Source: Xanthostigma xanthostigma
Taxonomy: Eukaryota > Arthropoda > Insecta > Raphidioptera > Raphidiidae
Assembly: GCA_963575645.1 (NCBI GenBank)
Contig: OY754466.1
Span: 16,656,001-16,720,000 of the forward strand
Length of the DNA: 64,000 bases
Direction of reading: 5' to 3'
Shown here in pieces: positions 42,717 to 53,035 of this stretch. Below the pieces are notes generated by a model. It worked only from the letters and a program-made list of their open reading frames with translations. It was not told the origin of the DNA and made no database searches. Every line of letters starts with the position of its first letter. The stretch's first letter is position 1. The translations under genes and the position numbers were made by a program.

Positions 42717-43679
42717 TATTTTTTATTAAAAATGAAAAATCTTTAAAATTTAAGAGCTTTATATCTTTAGGTATTTTATTAAAAGCTTTTATAGCTGAGT
42801 ATTTAATGCCTTTTTCATAAAAAGTGGACTTATGCCTAGGATAAAATAAAACTATGTCATTTCTAGTGTTATAATTATGAAATTGTTGTACTGTAGAAAA
42901 TTCATTAATATTTTTGCGCGCATATAATAGCAACTGAAATATGTACAAACTAGGAACGGTCATAATTTCTAATTTTTTAAAAATATCTTTACAGCTCGTT
43001 CTGCTGTTAACACCAAACATGGCACGAATGGCTCTTTTTTGTAACTTAAAAACCCTGCACACTTCAGAAGCATTCCCCCAAGCAATTATGCCATAAGAAA
43101 TATGGGAATGGAAGAATGCAAAATAAAAACTTTTTAAAATATTAAAATGGACTGTTGGCCTAAGCTGTTTTAATACATAACATGTGGAAGCAAGCTTGCT
43201 GCACAAGTTATCAATATGTATACTCCAACTGCAATTTTGATCTATAACCACACCAAGAAATTTTGTACTATTCACTTGCGCAATGCTCAAACTATTGGTT
43301 TTTACTAAAAGACTATGATCTATGTTTTTATTAGAAATATTAAATTTTATCATAACTGATTTTTTATTATTAAGAAATAATTTATTTTTAGAAAACCATT
43401 GATGTAGAGTAGATAGATCTTCATTGGCAATAGAGGTAATATCAGAACTTACATCAGAATTCACAAAAACAGATGTGTCATCGGCAAACATTATTGTATT
43501 GTTAAGTGGTATATCATTGACATATATAATAAATAATAAAGGACCTAAAACAGATCCCTGAGGAACGCCTTTAGAGAGATATAAACGCTCAGACTGTTTG
43601 TCCTTTAACTGCACAAAATGTGATCTTCCACTAAGGTAAGATTTAAACCAACTCCAAGTGATACCTCTGATACCATAGT
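42717..43679 (-). pseudogene. LINE reverse transcriptase, C-terminal half
   Basis: The frame is open from the truncation point, with no genuine start codon. In order: GIRGITWSWFKSYLSGR, GVPQGSVLGPLLFIIYVNDI, MFADDTSVFV with the catalytic Asp pair, FLNNKKSVMIKF, FLGVVIDQNCSW, and a long tail (HSHISYGIIAWGNA, KLQKRAIRAMFG). These are RT motifs 3-7 and thumb wording of Jockey/CR1-type non-LTR retrotransposons. The N-terminal half, endonuclease and ORF1 are absent. The E insertion breaks the frame about six codons before the natural stop and adds 16 codons of E sequence. Dead copy. Confidence 0.85.
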
Positions 43680-44325
43680 TTTACGTGATAACGTATTCCG
43701 TAATACATAACCTAAACCTCCCAAAATTTGGTTTCAATCCGCTTATCCTTGGTGTCGGAATGATAAGAAATGTCAAAAGTGACGTTTGCAACTGTCAAAG
43801 TATTATGTTCTAATAATAATTAGTTATTCCAATACTTAACTTAGAAGGCGTTGCATTTCACAAAATACTAATGTCAAAAAATTGAATTAAACATTAGAAA
43901 TGCAGCCGTTTTCATGTTAAGACAAGACATACGTTATTTTCTAATTTCCATGTACGGCAAACAAAGACGACCGACCGCGTCGCGCCATGCATTAGACAAC
44001 ATTGCATTTATACAGCTATTTTTCTATATAAATTTGTATAAAAAAACTGTTTAGGCAAATTCTGTTATACGAAATCTATGTAAAATGTTCTCCTCTTTCG
44101 TTTAAGACTGGTTTCAAACCGATCTGATTTAAATTGAGCGAGAAATTAGCAAAAAGCACGCACAGGGTCAGGCGGAACGTTACGCGTTACGAACGTTAGG
44201 AACGTTAGGAACGTTACACTTTTTCGTGCATGCAGCCGGTGTTTTATCAATTTATAAGATTGGTGATTCATCAATTTATAAGATTGGTGATTCATCAATT
44301 TATAAGACGTTATCACGTCAAAAAT
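43677..44325 (+). repeat. Repeat G, right part, inside element L
   Basis: GTTTTACGTGATAACGTATTC to ACGTTATCACGTCAAAA, whose ends are inverse to each other (about 16 bp). Carries TTGGTGTCGGAATGATAAG, CAACTGTCAAAGTATTATG and small GTTAGGAAC direct repeats at about 44195-44218. Other copies at 54662 and 55455. Confidence 0.75.
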
Positions 44326-44641
44326 AATTTTGTTTTGGAGCTTTTATTTTATTTCATAATATGTATTTAAAAAAGTATATTTATTTGTGTTTTTGAAATA
44401 AGGGGGGTAATAATATATGATAAGTTAATGATTAGTTAAAATATCGTAGGCTGAATGATTAATATATGATTAATTTAAAAATTAAAAAAAAAATAATAAA
44501 GCCTTAATAAGGAAATTGTTATTTTTTTTCCCACGAAAAAAAAAAGTTTCGGTTTCGGTTTCGGCCGAAACTGAGACTGAGGCCGAAATTCGGTTTCGGT
44601 TTCGGCCGTAAAACTAGTTTCGGTCGGACACAAACAAAAAT

Positions 44642-44755
44642 AAAATTATAAATCAATATATAGTCTGAAAAAAATTGGTCGACAATTTTATTTATTTGAA
44701 GCGTTCTATTCAGACGTTAATCAAAGATTTCAAAAATTGTCACAAGTTAAAAACA
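44642..44755 (-). repeat. Family K repeat, inverted relative to 39990-40071
   Basis: AATATATAGTCTGAAAAAAATTGGTCGACAATTTTATTTATTTGAAG is the reverse of the K block left of element L, so L lies between two facing K copies. Confidence 0.65.
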
Positions 44756-44921
44756 AGTTTTTGTAAATATAATTAGTGTGATGGGTCGGAATCGATTCAG
44801 AGTTATTAAATATCAAACCGATATAATATAATTTTTTTTTAGTAACGCAATTTTTGGACAACGGGGCGGAGCGTTCTTTTTTCAGAAGCGTGAAATATTG
44901 TATTGAAAATGAAATATTCTT

Positions 44922-45490
44922 ATAGGAAAAAACCGGCCAATTGCGAGTCGGACTCGCGCACCGAGGGCTCCGTACAAACTTGTAGGTATGTAAATAGTTC
45001 GTTCATCACAGGAATCGAGTCTCGAAGATTTTTCCCGCTTATTTGTTGGAAAACTGTTGTCACCAAACGCCGCGGTATTTGCCAACTAAGCGTGTTCAGA
45101 TGGACTACTGAACTGTATTGTACCTCGTGGCTATATCTGAAAGCCGTAATCGTACCGTGTTGTATGCGAGAGTACTCATATTGTGCTGTGTAAACGCACC
45201 GGTAGCGGACGCTTGTTTTGTATTAGAACTTTTACTGTGTACGTGCGTAGCATGTTGTTGCGGTTTGAAAACATTTTTTTTTTTTTTGGGATGTACCTAC
45301 AAATTTACGGTTTTCGGATTTTTCCCTTTACTTGTGCTATAAGACATTGCTTCTTGCCAAGTTTCATGATTCTAGGTCAACGGGAAGTACCGTATAGGTT
45401 TTGATTCCCAAGAGTCTTGACAAACAGACAGACGGACAACAAATTGATCCTATAAGGGTTCCTTTTTTTTTGAGTTACGAAACCCTAAAA
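44922..45490 (+). repeat. Lepidopteran dispersed repeat
   Basis: AACCGGCCAATTGCGAGTCGG, ACTCGCGCACCGAGGGCTCCGTA at the head and CAAACAGACAGACGGACAAC, GATCCTATAAGGGTTCC, ACGAAACCCTAAAAATA at the tail match a repeat known to be abundant in moths and butterflies. The middle here has no coding sense; the overlapping short frames are by-products. A tail remnant is at 11310-11362. Confidence 0.78.
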
Positions 45491-45907
45491 ATAACGTTAA
45501 ATCGATTCCAATCGCTCTTACTTCCGTATTTCTTTTAGTTTAAATCTTATGGCGTTTTTTCCAAAGAAAAAAAAATTATAATATTTATTGAACCAGTGTT
45601 TTTTTTTCTTATTAAAAACTGCTTTACAAATATCGGTCATGCATTTGAAGTACCTACTTATTCCGCTAAGTAAAAATTTACGTTGCATTTCGAAATATAT
45701 TTTCATACCTGAATAAGTAGGCGAGACCCAAAGGCACCTTATGATCAAATTAGGTCGCCGGTATATTAAAGTCACATTAATAATAATTTATTACAAATAC
45801 AGATTATTGAATCTCTATAATATACAGTATATTTATATTCATTATGCCTAAAAAATCGACTGAATATATTTATTTCCCACGTAAACAACAATCCATCGCA
45901 AATCAAA
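45491..45907. other. Unassigned intergenic sequence
   Basis: No gene or repeat recognised. Confidence 0.4.
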
Positions 45908-45910
45908 ATG

Positions 45911-45973
45911 TCGCGAGTAAAACAATTAACTTTTTATATTCTTATTATAGCCATCTTATTTGTTTGTTGATCT
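45911..45973 (+). other. 20-codon signal-peptide-like ORF (possible first exon, doubtful)
   Basis: ATGTCGCGAGTAAAACAATT opens a frame MSRVKQLTFYILIIAILFVC then TGA. The start context (ATCAAAATG) is good, and the peptide has the basic start and hydrophobic core of a secretion signal. AT-rich TATA-like sequence lies 60-100 bp upstream. A GTTTGT within the last codons is only a weak donor. It could be a broken first exon of a small secreted peptide gene or chance. Confidence 0.25.
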
Positions 45974-46074
45974 ACTAAGGCCAACACAAACATCTTGATT
46001 AGAAAAATGATTTCCCGGTAATGTTTATTATTTTGAAATATGTGCATTTTAAGAAAAAAAAAATATATATACAT

Positions 46075-46650
46075 TTTCTTCATACCTCGATCGAAAGTGC
46101 ATACTTTCGCTTCCAATTGTAACGCAGAAAGTCTAACATTTACTCCTTGGTGGGATTACACCATTAGAGTACGCTAGCGGGTATGCTTGCCATTGCATTG
46201 GTTAATTTGTATCATTAGTTACCATAGAGATAAGGAACTTTTCTCTGTCTGAATTGCAGACACTTTCACGGCCCACTCGCGTACTCTAGTATAATGTCTC
46301 TATGGATTACACAATATCGGGCGGTCGTAAAGTAAAAATCACCAATCATTACTGTTGTTTAGATGTCGTTTCCATAGCAACCCTATTACTTTTTAGCTAA
46401 TAATCGCGAACATCAGTCATTTGGGTTTTTATGAATAAACTCAAAGCTTGCTTGGAATTTACCTGTGTTTTTATGTAATTAATACGTAATTAATTAAAGT
46501 ATTTAATAAGCGTACTTACGACCGAGATATGAAGAATAATATTATACACCATACTGACCGAAGGTGTGATAACCTTTCCCTGCGATTCATGATGCTCTCG
46601 GCTTCGCCTCAGGGCAAGATATCACACTTTCGGCCCTTGTGGTGTAATAT
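46075..46650 (+). mobile_element. Family N repeat, copy 1, with element M inserted
   Basis: CTTCATACCTCGATCGAAAG, TGGTGGGATTACAC, TTTAGATGTCGTTTCCATAG, CGTACTTACGACCGAGATATG and a closing hairpin (46538-46650, CCGAAGGTGTGATA...TATCACACTTTCGG) match 49600-50000 in reverse. The M element (46222-46305) sits inside. Confidence 0.7.
46222..46305. mobile_element. Element M, copy 2 (84 bp)
   Basis: CCATAGAGATAAGGAAC...GTCTCTATGG; relative of 20682-20759 in the other orientation. Confidence 0.6.
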
Positions 46651-47857
46651 ATATGTTTATAAATGTTTTAACATCTACAGTCTACACGCATTTATATATT
46701 TTTTTAAATATGTTAATACGTAACTTGAGAACATTTTTCTTAATATCTGAAGAACCACTGAAACGATTTGATTCAAAATATAATCAAATCAAAGTTAAGT
46801 ACTGCCAAATACAACAAAGTAAACCGCGTAGCTCTATATAATTTCGTTTTTGAGGTGTCGAAAGAAAAAAAATTCACACACACACACTCATCAATCGGAA
46901 AAAGGGTTCAAATGATTCCTAGGGTGTGAAAACGTGAATATCTATTTATATTCCGAAAAAAGTTCAGACTAAATCCAATACTTCCCTACCGTGATAAAAG
47001 TGGGAAATTGAAATTAGATCAGTCTATTTAGAATTCGATATTCTCAAATATTTTCAGTCAGTAGTTTTTTTTTTAAATATAAATTGATATTTATACACAC
47101 AGAAATATTCTGACCCAAGTGGAAGCAGGGCTCTCAGCTGACAATAACGTCTTGATGAATCCTTTGCTGCAGCCTGAATTAATTTTATTTATTAAAAGTA
47201 TCTTCCTTATTACACTTTGTTTGCCATAAATAAACAGCCTGTAAAGGTTCTTTACTGTCATTAACTTGCGAGTTTTTTTTAGACTGATAAAACTAAAACA
47301 TTGACCTATATCGTTTATGTTCGAGAAATAAATCCGATCGAACGTCGAATTTTAGGTCAAAACTGATTTAAAAACTTTTTGACACTATTCACAAGGTTTG
47401 TTAGGACATCGTTTTGTGATCAGAATTGAGAGATAAAATAAATATACATGAAAAACGTAAAATAGTAAGATAAAGTTCCGTTGTTTTGTTTATTACCGAC
47501 AAGTTTCTCTGTTTCTCAACAAATGAAACTCTAAAACAAAAATAACAAAACTGTGTTCAACTGTTTCGCATTATGATATTTACAAACATTTAAAAAGAGA
47601 TACAAAAAGATAAAAAGAAAAATATAACATTTCTATTCATGTTTCTAAAACTGTCCAATTTTTATTTAAATTCTCCTTTTTCTTCGCCATTTCCTTTTAT
47701 CTCTAGAAACCTTGAAACTAAGGTCGCCATTCTCTCGATGAGCCTTCAAATCCATATGCATATAGCAGTAAGAAATGTTCCATAAATTGTATACAGAATT
47801 GTAAAGACACATAAAAATATTTTTTTATTTATTTAATGCGAAAACCAAAAGTTGTGT
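46651..47857. other. Unassigned intergenic sequence
   Basis: A (CA)n stretch at 46876-46889. Otherwise no gene, RNA or defined repeat was seen. Confidence 0.4.
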
Positions 47858-47902
47858 TTATGGCAGTAGTGCTAATGACCGTCATTAGCACTACTGCCAT
47901 AA
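47858..47902. repeat. Perfect 45-bp palindrome (22-bp arms, 1-nt centre)
   Basis: TTATGGCAGTAGTGCTAATGAC, one C, then the exact reverse complement. No mismatch in 22 pairs. Confidence 0.95.
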
Positions 47903-48039
47903 GCCATATTCGTTAAAATAATAATAATGCATTTAACGATGCTTCTCGACTTTATGTCATAACAGACGCCATTACTATTTTCCATCTATCACACTTCCCG
48001 TTATTTTCTACATTTTTTGCAATTTCAACTAATTAATAG

Positions 48040-48325
48040 CAAGGGGCGAATGACGAAATTTTAGGACATTATGATAAGGTAGGCAAATTCTGAGCATAGG
48101 AGGTCGACAGGTCATTGGCCACGGCCTTGAATAAGGAACCACCTCGATAATTATCTGCAATTATTGAGGGAAACCATGGAAAACCTCAACAAGATGGCCG
48201 GTACAGAAATTACCGTTTCTCGTCGAAAGACAGCAGGAAAAAGTCCCACCCACGGAATTCGCCGGAATTCGAACCTGGTACCTCCAGAAGTCTAGTGTTC
48301 TTACCGCTATACGCTACACTGCTCA
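48040..48325 (-). mobile_element. tRNA-derived SINE
   Basis: On the minus strand the head GTGTAGCGTATAGCGGTAAG (A box) and CCAGGTTCGAATTCCGGC (B box) at 48323-48258 is followed by a body with GTGGGACTTTTTCCTGCTGT, CTTTCGACGAGAAACGG, AGATTGAG-free CCATGGTTTCCCTCAAT and CCGTGGCCAATGACCTGTCG. Head-plus-body layout is that of a SINE. The 3' end was not precisely placed. Confidence 0.65.
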
Positions 48326-48399
48326 TTATATTCGTTAAAATGTGATGTCGTAAAAGTTGGTAGGTACGCATTTGTTTTATTCGCTACACTGCTAATGGG

Positions 48400-48770
48400 T
48401 GTACTCTATTATCACTTTACGTCAGAGGTTTCGTTAATTCAAGAAGCTATATCTAGGCTAATTGTGCACGAAACACATTCAAATTGTAGCTTTTTGAAAA
48501 AAGAAAGATTGTGTTCTATAAAGTGGAACCACGGCTAGGTTGATTCAAGTTCATAATAAGTCCTAAAATTTTAACTGATAACTGCGAACTGCGTACGTCC
48601 AAACTGTACAGGTCGGATATCTAGACGATACGCCTATAGATTTATTAATTTTTATTTTAATTGTTTACTGTGAGCATAAAACCCTATTTAAATTAATTAA
48701 AATGCGTTCAGTGGTTTAATTTTTATAAACAATTTTATTTTATTATTTTATGACAGCTAATAAAGTATTC
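48400..48770 (-). mobile_element. Diverged family E fragment
   Basis: TCAAGAAGCTATATCTAGGCTAAT, TTCAAATTGTAGCTTTTTGAAAA and ATTTATAAACAATTTTATTTTATTATTT follow the order of the 41990-42370 part of E copy 3, at lower identity. tRNA module and ends are missing. Confidence 0.65.
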
Positions 48771-48904
48771 AAAATAGATAATGAATATACATGACGCATC
48801 ATCAACATACTATTTTATCAACGACTAAAGTGGATAAAATAGCGTCCGACAGTAAACGGTTTAATTGAGATAGGCTGGAAAGCTTTTATGGCGCGTGTAT
48901 ACGA

Positions 48905-49010
48905 AATAATTATTGTCCTTCATTGTTATTATAAACATTCTAATAACGTGAACATTTTGCGAATATAATATTATGTCGTCGATTCGAAACTAATATTTTT
49001 AATGCTTTTG
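48905..49010. repeat. K-associated block
   Basis: TCATTGTTATT...ATGTCGTCGATTCGAAACTAATATTTTT resembles 12010-12090. Confidence 0.5.
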
Positions 49011-49214
49011 AAGTCTACCAAAGCCTGAGGACATATGGAGAGCAGCCCCCAGTAAGGTAATAAGGTTCATAAAAAGCATTTTACCAGACTGGGAATAATA
49101 CTATTAGGGGATGCACAAAAGATATTTTAGGTCGCAGTGTTTGTGAGATATCAATATGTCTTATTACCCCAAATAAATATAATCTAATCTAATCTACCCT
49201 ATCCCTACACGAAA

Positions 49215-49545
49215 TCGATACTAATATATAAAGCTGAATAATTTGTTTGTTTGGTTGGTTGAACGTGCTAATCACATGAACTCCTGGTTCGAATTGAAAA
49301 AAAAAATGTTATTGGATAGCCCATTTATCGAGGAAGGCTACATATTATCACGGTACGACCAATAAGAGCGGAGCAATAAATGAAAAATGTTGTAAAATGT
49401 AACTCAAAATTTGTCCGTCCGACAAAAACTTTTGACATGAAATTTGTACAGAACATTTATCTCCGTAAACTAAGATGAATGTGCGTACTCATGCCCCCCT
49501 CCATTCGTTCTTTTGCACCCCGATGAAACCGAGCGGGATCGCTAG
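49215..49545 (+). mobile_element. Nonautonomous Helitron (331 bp)
   Basis: TCGATACTAATATATAAAGC to GGGATCGCTAG, with A (49214) and T (49546) outside. Same family as 24180-24799; this copy lacks the tRNA-like insert and so shows the uninterrupted arrangement. Confidence 0.87.
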
Positions 49546-49599
49546 TTATTAATATAGATACTCAATCTAGAGAACCTTGGTAAGTGTTTGGTTCCAAAT

Positions 49600-50000
49600 A
49601 AAATATTACACCACAAGGGCCGAAAGTTTGATACCTTGCACTGAACTTTCGACCATTGTGGAGTATACCTACTATTTTTCTTCATACCTCGGTAGTAAGT
49701 ACGCTTATTAAATACATTAGATAAAAACACATAAATTCCAAGCAAGCAGCTTTGAGGTTATATGTAAAAACACAAATGACAGCTGTTGGCAATTGTTAGC
49801 TAAAATGTAATAGGGTTGCTATGGAAACGACATCTAAACAACAGTTGATAGGTGATTTTTTTGTCTACTGGCGCCCGAACATACGTATTTCCCGCATCAG
49901 TGCGTGTAATCCCACCAATGCGTAAATGTTAAACTTTCTGCCTTATACAATTTGATGTCGAAAGTATGTACTTTCGATCGAGGTATGAAGAAAAAAAGTT
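49600..50000 (-). mobile_element. Family N repeat, copy 2
   Basis: ATTACACCACAAGGGCCGAAAG ... CGACATCTAAACAACAGT ... GGTATGAAGAAAAAAAG reverses the copy at 46075-46650. It lacks the M insert, giving the unfilled comparison. Confidence 0.7.
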
Positions 50001-50735
50001 TACGTAACCATATGAATTTGATGTTATTACAATTCAGTTTTAACATGTACCGAATAATCGTAGTACTTACTTGTCTGAAAAAGATATGGGTCCATCCATT
50101 CTAACTGATAAATTGAAATAGAATTTTTTCCAATAGCTATATGACATGGACGAGCACGAACTTGAGTATTGTGAACATTCATCAAATTCGAGAGAGAAAT
50201 GAATTTATCTGAACGGAGAAGTCACTTCAAAACTGATCTGAAGAGATGAATCTTGGTCAGTCAAAAAGTCTAAATGTTAGACGCATTCTCGATGATCTGC
50301 AGAATTACATTAAAAACGCCACCGTTGGCTGGATTAAGTTGCAGAGGTTGTCGGAGAGTCTAGCGCATATTAACCCATTAAATCCCAAAGCATCATTCCC
50401 ATATGCCGGTTACGGAGTACAGAAATCTCGTGATCGAGCAAAATTTTGATTTTGAATTTTTGCTAAATTCACATGTTTTCAAGTTCTTCGAATCGAAAAA
50501 ATAATACGAATTTTTGCGTATCATCTGTTTGTCTGTCGACGTATCTGGAATCCAAACGACGGGATCAATTTTGCTGAAATTTTACATGCTTAATTTGAAC
50601 GGTCACACCTCGAAGCGAAATTACAAAATCGATCCGTGCTCAAATGCGGTACAACTGGACTTCTTAAAAATAAAAAAAAATACGTAGATATGGTTTTGTC
50701 AAAAGTTTAGTTCAGCGAAAATACGTCTAATTACT
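50001..50735. other. Unassigned intergenic sequence
   Basis: The 67-codon frame at 50246-50449 shows no domain. No gene is called. Confidence 0.4.
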
Positions 50736-51282
50736 GTAACCCCTTCGGACCTGAATTTTATATTTTTGAAACTCAAAATCTTTTTTAGGGTGTTGAGCTT
50801 ATTTAGGGTGTAATTAATGTATATTCCGTGAAAAACTGAATTTCACATTTACAAAATTTTGGAAGATCCTATGTCCATTGATATGGACAACAAGTAAAAA
50901 AAATATTTTTTATGGTAACCACTAGCATAGGATGTTTAATTAGTTTTTAAGCACAATTAGTAAAGGTAACATCATAAAATTAAAATAAATATTCGCACAA
51001 GAAAAATAGATTACATCATGAAAATGCGTAAGTAATACATAATCAGAATGTATACCTACACTTTTACCACCTTTGGTGAATTCATGACTGTCGTCAACAC
51101 TTGACTCAATATTTCTACCCCTACACACATAGTATTTCTTTGTTTTGTTTGGCATGTCTGCATCTCAGATAAGCCCAAAGCACAATGAAATATTTATATT
51201 TTATATTTGATCACGCTGACTTAAATTACACGCGTTAGAATAGTATGTCCATTGAAATGACCGCCAGGGCCGAATGAGTTAA
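50736..51282 (+). mobile_element. Family J, copy 2
   Basis: CCCCTTCGGACCTGAATTTT (50740) to GGGCCGAATGAG (51278), then TTAA; the left duplication reads GTAA, one base off TTAA. Palindromic TATGTCCATTGATATGGACAAC and TATGTCCATTGAAATGACC lie near the ends. No open frame of note. Confidence 0.78.
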
Positions 51283-51824
51283 AAAGCTTAATTCCCTACT
51301 TGTGGAATTGGAATGGTAAAAATACAATAACAAAATTCACAAATAATGAATAAAAAAATTTCGGTATTGAACACTTTAACCGGTTAATATTCCATAACTG
51401 CTTAACAAGAGAAATAACTTTAAATTGATTTCCAAAAAATGCATATATAATTAGAAATACTCTGTAGTAAGTGCATACTAAACTTTGAAACTTGCACAAC
51501 TTGCATTTTATAAGTGCCTACCTATACATCCATCGCTTAGTAGCAAGTCTGAGTTCAAAATAAAATAAAACATTCTTCATATTATTGTTGAACTAACAAC
51601 AAACGAACATCGGAGAAATCTCATAATATAGGTACTATATATATTTAAGTTGCATTAGAGTTTTGAGAATTCACTTAAAAGTGAAAAACGGCGCGTCTTA
51701 CAGTACAGTTTGAGTACCTACTGTTTATTTGAACATGTTGATCAAGTGAAGCTCTCGCACTTTTCTGATTATTTTCTTAATTTGTGTTTTGGCGACTGTA
51801 TCCACACTTGACTCTACAAATAAA
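51283..51824. other. Unassigned, with a possible family A tip
   Basis: TACTTGTGGAATTGGAATGGTAAAAA at 51297-51322 resembles the right end of family A. Nothing else recognised. Confidence 0.4.
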
Positions 51825-51915
51825 ATTATTCTATTGTCTTATTTTCTATTCTATTCTATTTCTTATATTCTATTCTATTCTGTTTTATTCTATTCCATTC
51901 TATTCTATTCTACTC
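51825..51915. repeat. (TTCTA)n microsatellite
   Basis: About fifteen imperfect TTCTA units. Confidence 0.9.
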
Positions 51916-52925
51916 GAACGAACAAACGAATGGTAAAAAAGCTTTATTAATTTGAGGTTAAACGTTGTCAAACGTATTTTCCTAAGTAGCGTAGGAGGAG
52001 ACAGAGACTAAAAACTTGAAAATAGTTGAGGAAAATCAGTTGAAAATATGTAAGTTCGACTGTATAGTTTCGAGGACTATTTGTTCGGCCCTTCGGCTCA
52101 ACGTTTTATGTCTTGTATATTAGTTTTGTATTTTTCAGGGAGGACATGTTGAATGTGGGCATTAGATGGCCACTTTTTCAGCTCAAAACATACGCTCAAC
52201 CGACGTCCTCGCGTGCTCTCGAACGCATCCCTGTGAAGTGAGCCGAACTACATTTTGTCTATTCAGCGTGAGTTAGGACAACGTCTATGCGATTGACAGA
52301 GATAATATAGCAACGGTTACATACGAGCCCCGAGGAATTTTACCTTTACCCTGATCTTCGGCAATTTGTTACAACTTACAGGGGTTGATAATTGATTAAT
52401 GGCCATCTAACGTTCTGCGAGATACGGACACTTTATGTATCAGATGTAGATACCACCTTTCCCCACGTTTCCTCTTCACCTTAGTTCTTACATTAAACTT
52501 TAAGAAACTTTCAAACTTGAACTCTCATAGCTGCCACCTATGTACTTGCAAAATAAGGTATTTCTCGTTCGAGTAGATAGATATAAGGATAGTATTAGTA
52601 CGTTGTTAGCTAGTCTATAGTTTGATAAATTTTACAGTCGTGGACTCAAAATGCTTTACACTTTGAGTTTTTTTTTTTTGTGGGCAAAGGTACGTTTTCA
52701 CGTGACAGTAAAAGTCACGGCTTATGCTGTCATGACACTGTGAGACCATTTTGTGGATTTAATGTCTTGACAATAATCGTAGCGGTAGTTTTAGCAGCTG
52801 TCCGCGCTGTTAGCGAAATTATAAATTTGAAAGCAATATAATTGATAAGAAAAGGAGGAAAAAAGTTTGGAAACGAAAATGGATATAAAAATATATGAAA
52901 ACCTACGACAATATAGGTAGTGCGC
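51916..52925. other. Unassigned intergenic sequence
   Basis: 52190-52290 is GC-richer (CGACGTCCTCGCGTGCTCTC) without a frame. CACGTGACAGTAAAAGTCACGG at 52700 is a short dyad. No gene is seen. Confidence 0.4.
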
Positions 52926-53035
52926 AATACCAATCGGCATTCCGATCGGCAAAGCTGCACTAGTGTGGACGGACTGTCGGCTTTGTTATCAGGCAAATTC
53001 GTTGCCGATCGGTATACCAATTGGTATTGCCGATC
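52926..53035. repeat. Small inverted repeat
   Basis: CAATACCAATCGGCATTCCGATCGGCA faces TGCCGATCGGTATACCAATTGGTATTG. Imperfect, about 27-bp arms. Confidence 0.65.

Larger units (their letters stand above)
40563..43679 (-). mobile_element. 5'-truncated LINE with (ATT)n tail, split by an E pair
   Basis: On the minus strand RT-coding sequence begins abruptly at about 43679, runs to 42717, is interrupted by 40827-42716, then continues as a short 3' untranslated region ending at 40563 in ATTAATAAAAATTATTATT. Target sequence on either side is repeat G (GACGATA / ATAGTTTT), giving an apparent ATA duplication. 5' truncation and a simple-repeat tail are typical of target-primed LINE insertion. Confidence 0.82.
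40072..44641. mobile_element. hAT-type element L containing nested insertions
   Basis: The element (40080-44633) starts TAGTGTCCGACCGAAATTTC and ends with the inverse, GTTTCGGTCGGACACAA. ACAAAAAT flanks both sides (40072-40079 and 44634-44641), the 8-bp duplication of hAT elements. The subterminal regions are packed with CGGTTTCGG/CCGAAACCG repeats. Its own core is only about 1.4 kb; the rest is repeat G, a truncated LINE and E elements. No hAT transposase survives inside. Confidence 0.88.
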
